From an uncultured Collinsella sp. (GTDB taxonomy: Bacteria; Actinomycetota; Coriobacteriia; Coriobacteriales; Coriobacteriaceae): a stretch of DNA of 35,267 nt. The DNA is taken from assembly GCA_959601045.1 (NCBI GenBank), contig CAUGNZ010000025.1, positions 1 through 35,267 on the forward strand, written 5' to 3'. The position numbers were made by a program, and so were the translations under genes. The notes under the pieces are model-generated. The model did not search any database. It saw only the letters and a program-made list of their open reading frames with translations, and was not told where the DNA came from. Below are positions 32,648-35,267 of the stretch, one piece after another. Position 1 is the stretch's first letter. Every line of letters begins with the position of its first letter.

Positions 32648-34009
32648 ATGGATACTGTTCTGAGCGTTCTCTCATCGGTCTTTTGGGGCCTGCTGATGCT
32701 TTCCGTCCTCGTGTTTTTGCACGAGGGCGGCCACTTTTTGGCGGCGCGTGCCTGCGGCGTCCGTGTGACCGAGTTCTTTTTGGGTCTGCCGTGCCGCTTT
32801 GACATCCATTACACGTCGCGTCGCATTGGAACCAAGTTTGGCGTGACCCCGCTGCTGCTGGGTGGCTACGCTGCCATCTGCGGTATGGATCCGACCGATG
32901 TTTCGTGCGCCGACCGCGTGCTCGCGGCTATCTATCGTCATGGTCGCGTGACCGTGGCCGACCTTGCTGTCGAGCTCGAGCTTTCCGAGGAGGATGTGCT
33001 CGAGGCATGCGCCCTTTTGCTGGGCTGGGGCTCCATCGCGCCCTGGTATGAGGAAGGGGAGAAGCCCTCGCCGAGCTACTATCCCACCAAATATCAGACG
33101 TTGCCGCGAGACACGGCAGGCTATACCACCTTTGATGGTCGTCGTTTCGATCGCGAACATGCGACTGCCGAGGGCGATGTGTGGGAGCTGCCGTGCGGCG
33201 AGGCCGAGTTCCTTGCGCAAGAGCGCTCGCACACCTATCTTGGCCAAGGCTTTCTCAAGCGCGCCTTTATGCTGCTCGCGGGCATTATCGTCAATATCTT
33301 GACGGGTTTTTTGCTCTTTATGAGCATCTATTCCATTGCGGGTGTCACCGTGCCGATGGATACCAACGTGATCGGTCAGGTTGACGAGGGGTCTATTGCC
33401 GCCAAGGCGGGTATCGAGGGCGGTGACGCGATCCTTTCGGTTGACGGTGTCTCATGTTCCACTTGGATGGATGTCTACGATGCCATCGGCAAGGCTGCCG
33501 GTAAGGACGATATTGCTATTGAGTATGAGCGCGATGGCAAGCAGTGCTCGACCTCGGTCGCACTCAAAGAGGACGAACGTCTGGGCGTTTATGCCTCTAC
33601 GCAGGTGGTCCGTTTGGACCCCATCACCTCGGCGCGCCTCTCCTTCTCGTATGTTGCGCAGACAGCGGAGGGCGTGATGCGCCTGCTCCAGCCGCAGCAT
33701 ACGATGGAGATCCTCGATCAGTCCTCTTCGATCGTGGGTATTAGCGTCATGTCCTCGCAGGCAGCTGCTGCCGGTCCCGTCATGTTCTTGTCGTTTGCCG
33801 CGCTCATTTCGTTCTCGCTTGGCTTTATGAACCTGCTGCCCATCCCACCACTCGATGGCGGCAAGCTGCTTATTGAGATCATTCAAAAGATTGCTGGCCG
33901 CGAGCTGCCGCTCAAGGTCCAGACGATCGTGAGCTATGTGGGCGTCGCGCTCTTCGCATTGCTGTTTGTCTATATGCTTCGTTCCGACATCCTTCGATTT
34001 ATTCTGTAG
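32648..34009 (+). CDS. rseP: RseP-type site-2 metalloprotease with an inserted domain
   Basis: Intramembrane zinc protease of 453 residues that cleaves membrane-bound regulators. The zinc site HEGGH (His25, Glu26, His29) lies in the first transmembrane segment, and NLLPIPPLDGG is near the C-terminus. A PDZ domain covers about residues 238-300. An extra segment of about 110 residues (about 85-195) sits between GGYAAICGM and GFLKRAFMLLAGI; its first half resembles a winged helix (DRVLAAIYRHGRVTVADLA). ATG at 32648 has no close ribosome site; TTG at 32633 is a weaker alternative. It lies between dxr and ispG, a common place. Confidence 0.93.
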   Translation: MDTVLSVLSSVFWGLLMLSVLVFLHEGGHFLAARACGVRVTEFFLGLPCRFDIHYTSRRIGTKFGVTPLLLGGYAAICGMDPTDVSCADRVLAAIYRHGRVTVADLAVELELSEEDVLEACALLLGWGSIAPWYEEGEKPSPSYYPTKYQTLPRDTAGYTTFDGRRFDREHATAEGDVWELPCGEAEFLAQERSHTYLGQGFLKRAFMLLAGIIVNILTGFLLFMSIYSIAGVTVPMDTNVIGQVDEGSIAAKAGIEGGDAILSVDGVSCSTWMDVYDAIGKAAGKDDIAIEYERDGKQCSTSVALKEDERLGVYASTQVVRLDPITSARLSFSYVAQTAEGVMRLLQPQHTMEILDQSSSIVGISVMSSQAAAAGPVMFLSFAALISFSLGFMNLLPIPPLDGGKLLIEIIQKIAGRELPLKVQTIVSYVGVALFALLFVYMLRSDILRFIL

Positions 34010-34022
34010 GGGAGTGTTTGGA

Positions 34023-35105
34023 TTGTCTTTATCCCATCCTTTGCCTCGCGAGTTGACGCGCCCCGTGCATGTGGGCGGCGTGCAGATCGGTGGTGGCGCT
34101 CCGGTCGTGGTTCAGTCTATGACCTGCACCGATACTGCTGATGCTCAGGCAACGCTTGCGCAAGTGTGCGCGTTGGCGCAGGCTGGCTGCGATATCGTGC
34201 GCGTGAGCGTGCCTACCGAGGCTGCGCTCGAGGGCTTTCGCACGATTTGTGCCGAGTCTCCGGTACCAATCGTCGCCGATATCCATTTTAACCATAAGCT
34301 TGCCATTGGCGCTGTCGAGGCTGGTGCCTCTAAGCTGCGCATCAACCCCGGCAATATCGGCGATTGGGCTAAGGTCGATGCCGTCATCGATGCCGCGGGT
34401 GCCGCGGGCTGCGCGATTCGCATTGGCGTGAACGCGGGCTCGCTTGAGCAAGATATTGCCGAGCGCGACGACCTCACGCAGCCCGAAAAGCTCGTGATGT
34501 CGAGCGAACGCTTTGTGCGGCACTTTGAGGACCGTGGGTTTACCAACATCGTGCTATCCGCCAAGGCCCATAGCGTACAGACGACACTTGATACCTATCG
34601 CGCCCTGTCGCGCGAGATACCGCATGTTCCGCTCCACCTGGGCGTGACGGAGGCGGGGACCAAGCTTCAGGGCACCATCAAGAGCTCTGTAGGCTTGGGT
34701 ATCTTGCTTTCCGAAGGCATCGGTGACACCATGCGTGTGTCGCTCACGGCCGATCCGGTTGAGGAGCCGCCGGTCGCCTGGGGAATTCTACAGTCGCTGG
34801 GCCTGCGTCGCCGTGGTCCCGAGATCGTCTCGTGCCCCACGTGCGCCCGCTGCCAGGTTAACCTGATTCCCATCGCCGAGGAGGTCACCGAGCGGCTTAA
34901 GAACTATTCCGCGCCGCTTTCGATCGCCGTGATGGGATGTGCGGTCAACGGCCCCGGAGAGGCATCTGACGCCGACCTGGGTGTTGCCTGCGGACGTGGT
35001 CAGGGCCTGCTCTTTTCGCATGGCCAGATCATTGGTAAAGTAGCTGAGGATCAAATTGTCGACGCGCTTATGGCCGAGGTCGACAAACTTATTGAGGAGA
35101 AATAA
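34023..35105 (+). CDS. ispG: 4-hydroxy-3-methylbut-2-enyl diphosphate synthase IspG
   Basis: Iron-sulfur enzyme of the MEP pathway, 360 residues. The TIM-barrel domain has VVVQSMTCTDTADAQATLAQ, VADIHFNHKLAI and KLRINPGNIG. The C-terminal domain holds the 4Fe-4S ligands Cys271 and Cys274 in CPTCARC, Cys306 in GCAVNGPGE and Glu313, matching the E. coli pattern with an offset of one. TTG at 34023 has AGGGGAG with an 8-base spacer; an in-frame GTG at 34014 is part of that site. proS follows directly. Confidence 0.97.
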   Translation: MSLSHPLPRELTRPVHVGGVQIGGGAPVVVQSMTCTDTADAQATLAQVCALAQAGCDIVRVSVPTEAALEGFRTICAESPVPIVADIHFNHKLAIGAVEAGASKLRINPGNIGDWAKVDAVIDAAGAAGCAIRIGVNAGSLEQDIAERDDLTQPEKLVMSSERFVRHFEDRGFTNIVLSAKAHSVQTTLDTYRALSREIPHVPLHLGVTEAGTKLQGTIKSSVGLGILLSEGIGDTMRVSLTADPVEEPPVAWGILQSLGLRRRGPEIVSCPTCARCQVNLIPIAEEVTERLKNYSAPLSIAVMGCAVNGPGEASDADLGVACGRGQGLLFSHGQIIGKVAEDQIVDALMAEVDKLIEEK

Positions 35106-35267
35106 ATGACCCGAGCAATGTATATGTCTAAGCTCTATGCGCCGACGCTCAAAGAGGATCCGGCGGATGCCGAGCTAGCGAGCCACCGTCTGCTGCTTCG
35201 CGCTGGCATGATCCGCAAGGAGGCCGCCGGCCTGTATTCCTATCTGCCGCTCGCTTGGCGCTCGATC
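35106..35267 (+). CDS. proS: Prolyl-tRNA synthetase, 3' truncated by window edge
   Basis: The first 54 codons of bacterial-type prolyl-tRNA synthetase. YMSKLYAPTLKEDPADAE, SHRLLLRAGMIRKEAAGLYS and YLPLAWRSI match the family N-terminus. The ATG directly follows the ispG stop. rseP-proS is the B. subtilis order; here ispG sits between them. Confidence 0.92.
   Translation, partial: MTRAMYMSKLYAPTLKEDPADAELASHRLLLRAGMIRKEAAGLYSYLPLAWRSI

Noticed and set aside
1..35267. CRISPR arrays, tRNA or rRNA genes, insertion sequences, prophage genes
   Set aside because: Gaps between genes are short and were read on both strands; no regular spacer-repeat pattern, no cloverleaf, and no transposase or phage protein was seen.

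Overview
The window is a GC-rich, almost fully coding bacterial chromosome segment of housekeeping genes. Gene order and protein style (alanine- and glutamate-rich ribosomal protein tails, many TTG starts, an L27 with no cleavable leader, good Shine-Dalgarno sites) suggest an actinobacterium of the class Coriobacteriia, most likely Collinsella or a close relative. That assignment is inferred from protein features and synteny, not from a database match. Every gene reads left to right except dinB.

Regions. (1) 1-4449: the 3' part of a RodA/FtsW glycan polymerase gene, a DUF697-like membrane protein, and an overlapping pair made of a TIGR03960-type radical SAM protein and a DUF2344 protein. (2) 4446-8609: rplU-rpmA, an intrinsic terminator, then obgE-nadD-yqeK-rsfS, ending at a strong terminator. 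(3) 8622-9875: dinB on the minus strand, with a possible LexA box near its start. (4) 9992-12567: rpsP-khpA-rimM-trmD-lepB. (5) 12627-19714: glyQ-glyS-ppsR-ppdK. The 349-base gap before ppdK holds a long double palindrome and a set of helically phased TTTACC repeats. (6) 19761-26480: rplS, rnhB, then yraN-comM-dprA-trmFO-xer, tightly packed with overlapping stops and starts. (7) 26530-35267: rpsB-tsf, a terminator, then pyrH-frr-uppS-cdsA-dxr-rseP-ispG and the 5' end of proS.

How the genes fit together. Most serve ribosome production and translation: ribosomal proteins S16, S2, L19, L21 and L27; assembly factors ObgE, RimM, KhpA and RsfS; tRNA enzymes TrmD, TrmFO, GlyRS and ProRS; Ts and RRF. 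The right end combines nucleotide supply (PyrH), isoprenoid synthesis (Dxr, IspG), undecaprenyl carrier synthesis (UppS), phospholipid precursor synthesis (CdsA) and membrane proteolysis (RseP). PpsR is the expected phosphorylation switch for PpdK, whose gene lies next to it. DprA, ComM and a Xer recombinase form a DNA-processing group.

No CRISPR array, tRNA, rRNA, prophage or complete insertion sequence was seen. The points most worth following are the inserted winged-helix-like region in RseP, the BIME-like palindrome and phased repeats before ppdK, an apparent ATA start for the Xer gene, a structured leader before yraN, and an intrinsic terminator between rpmA and obgE.
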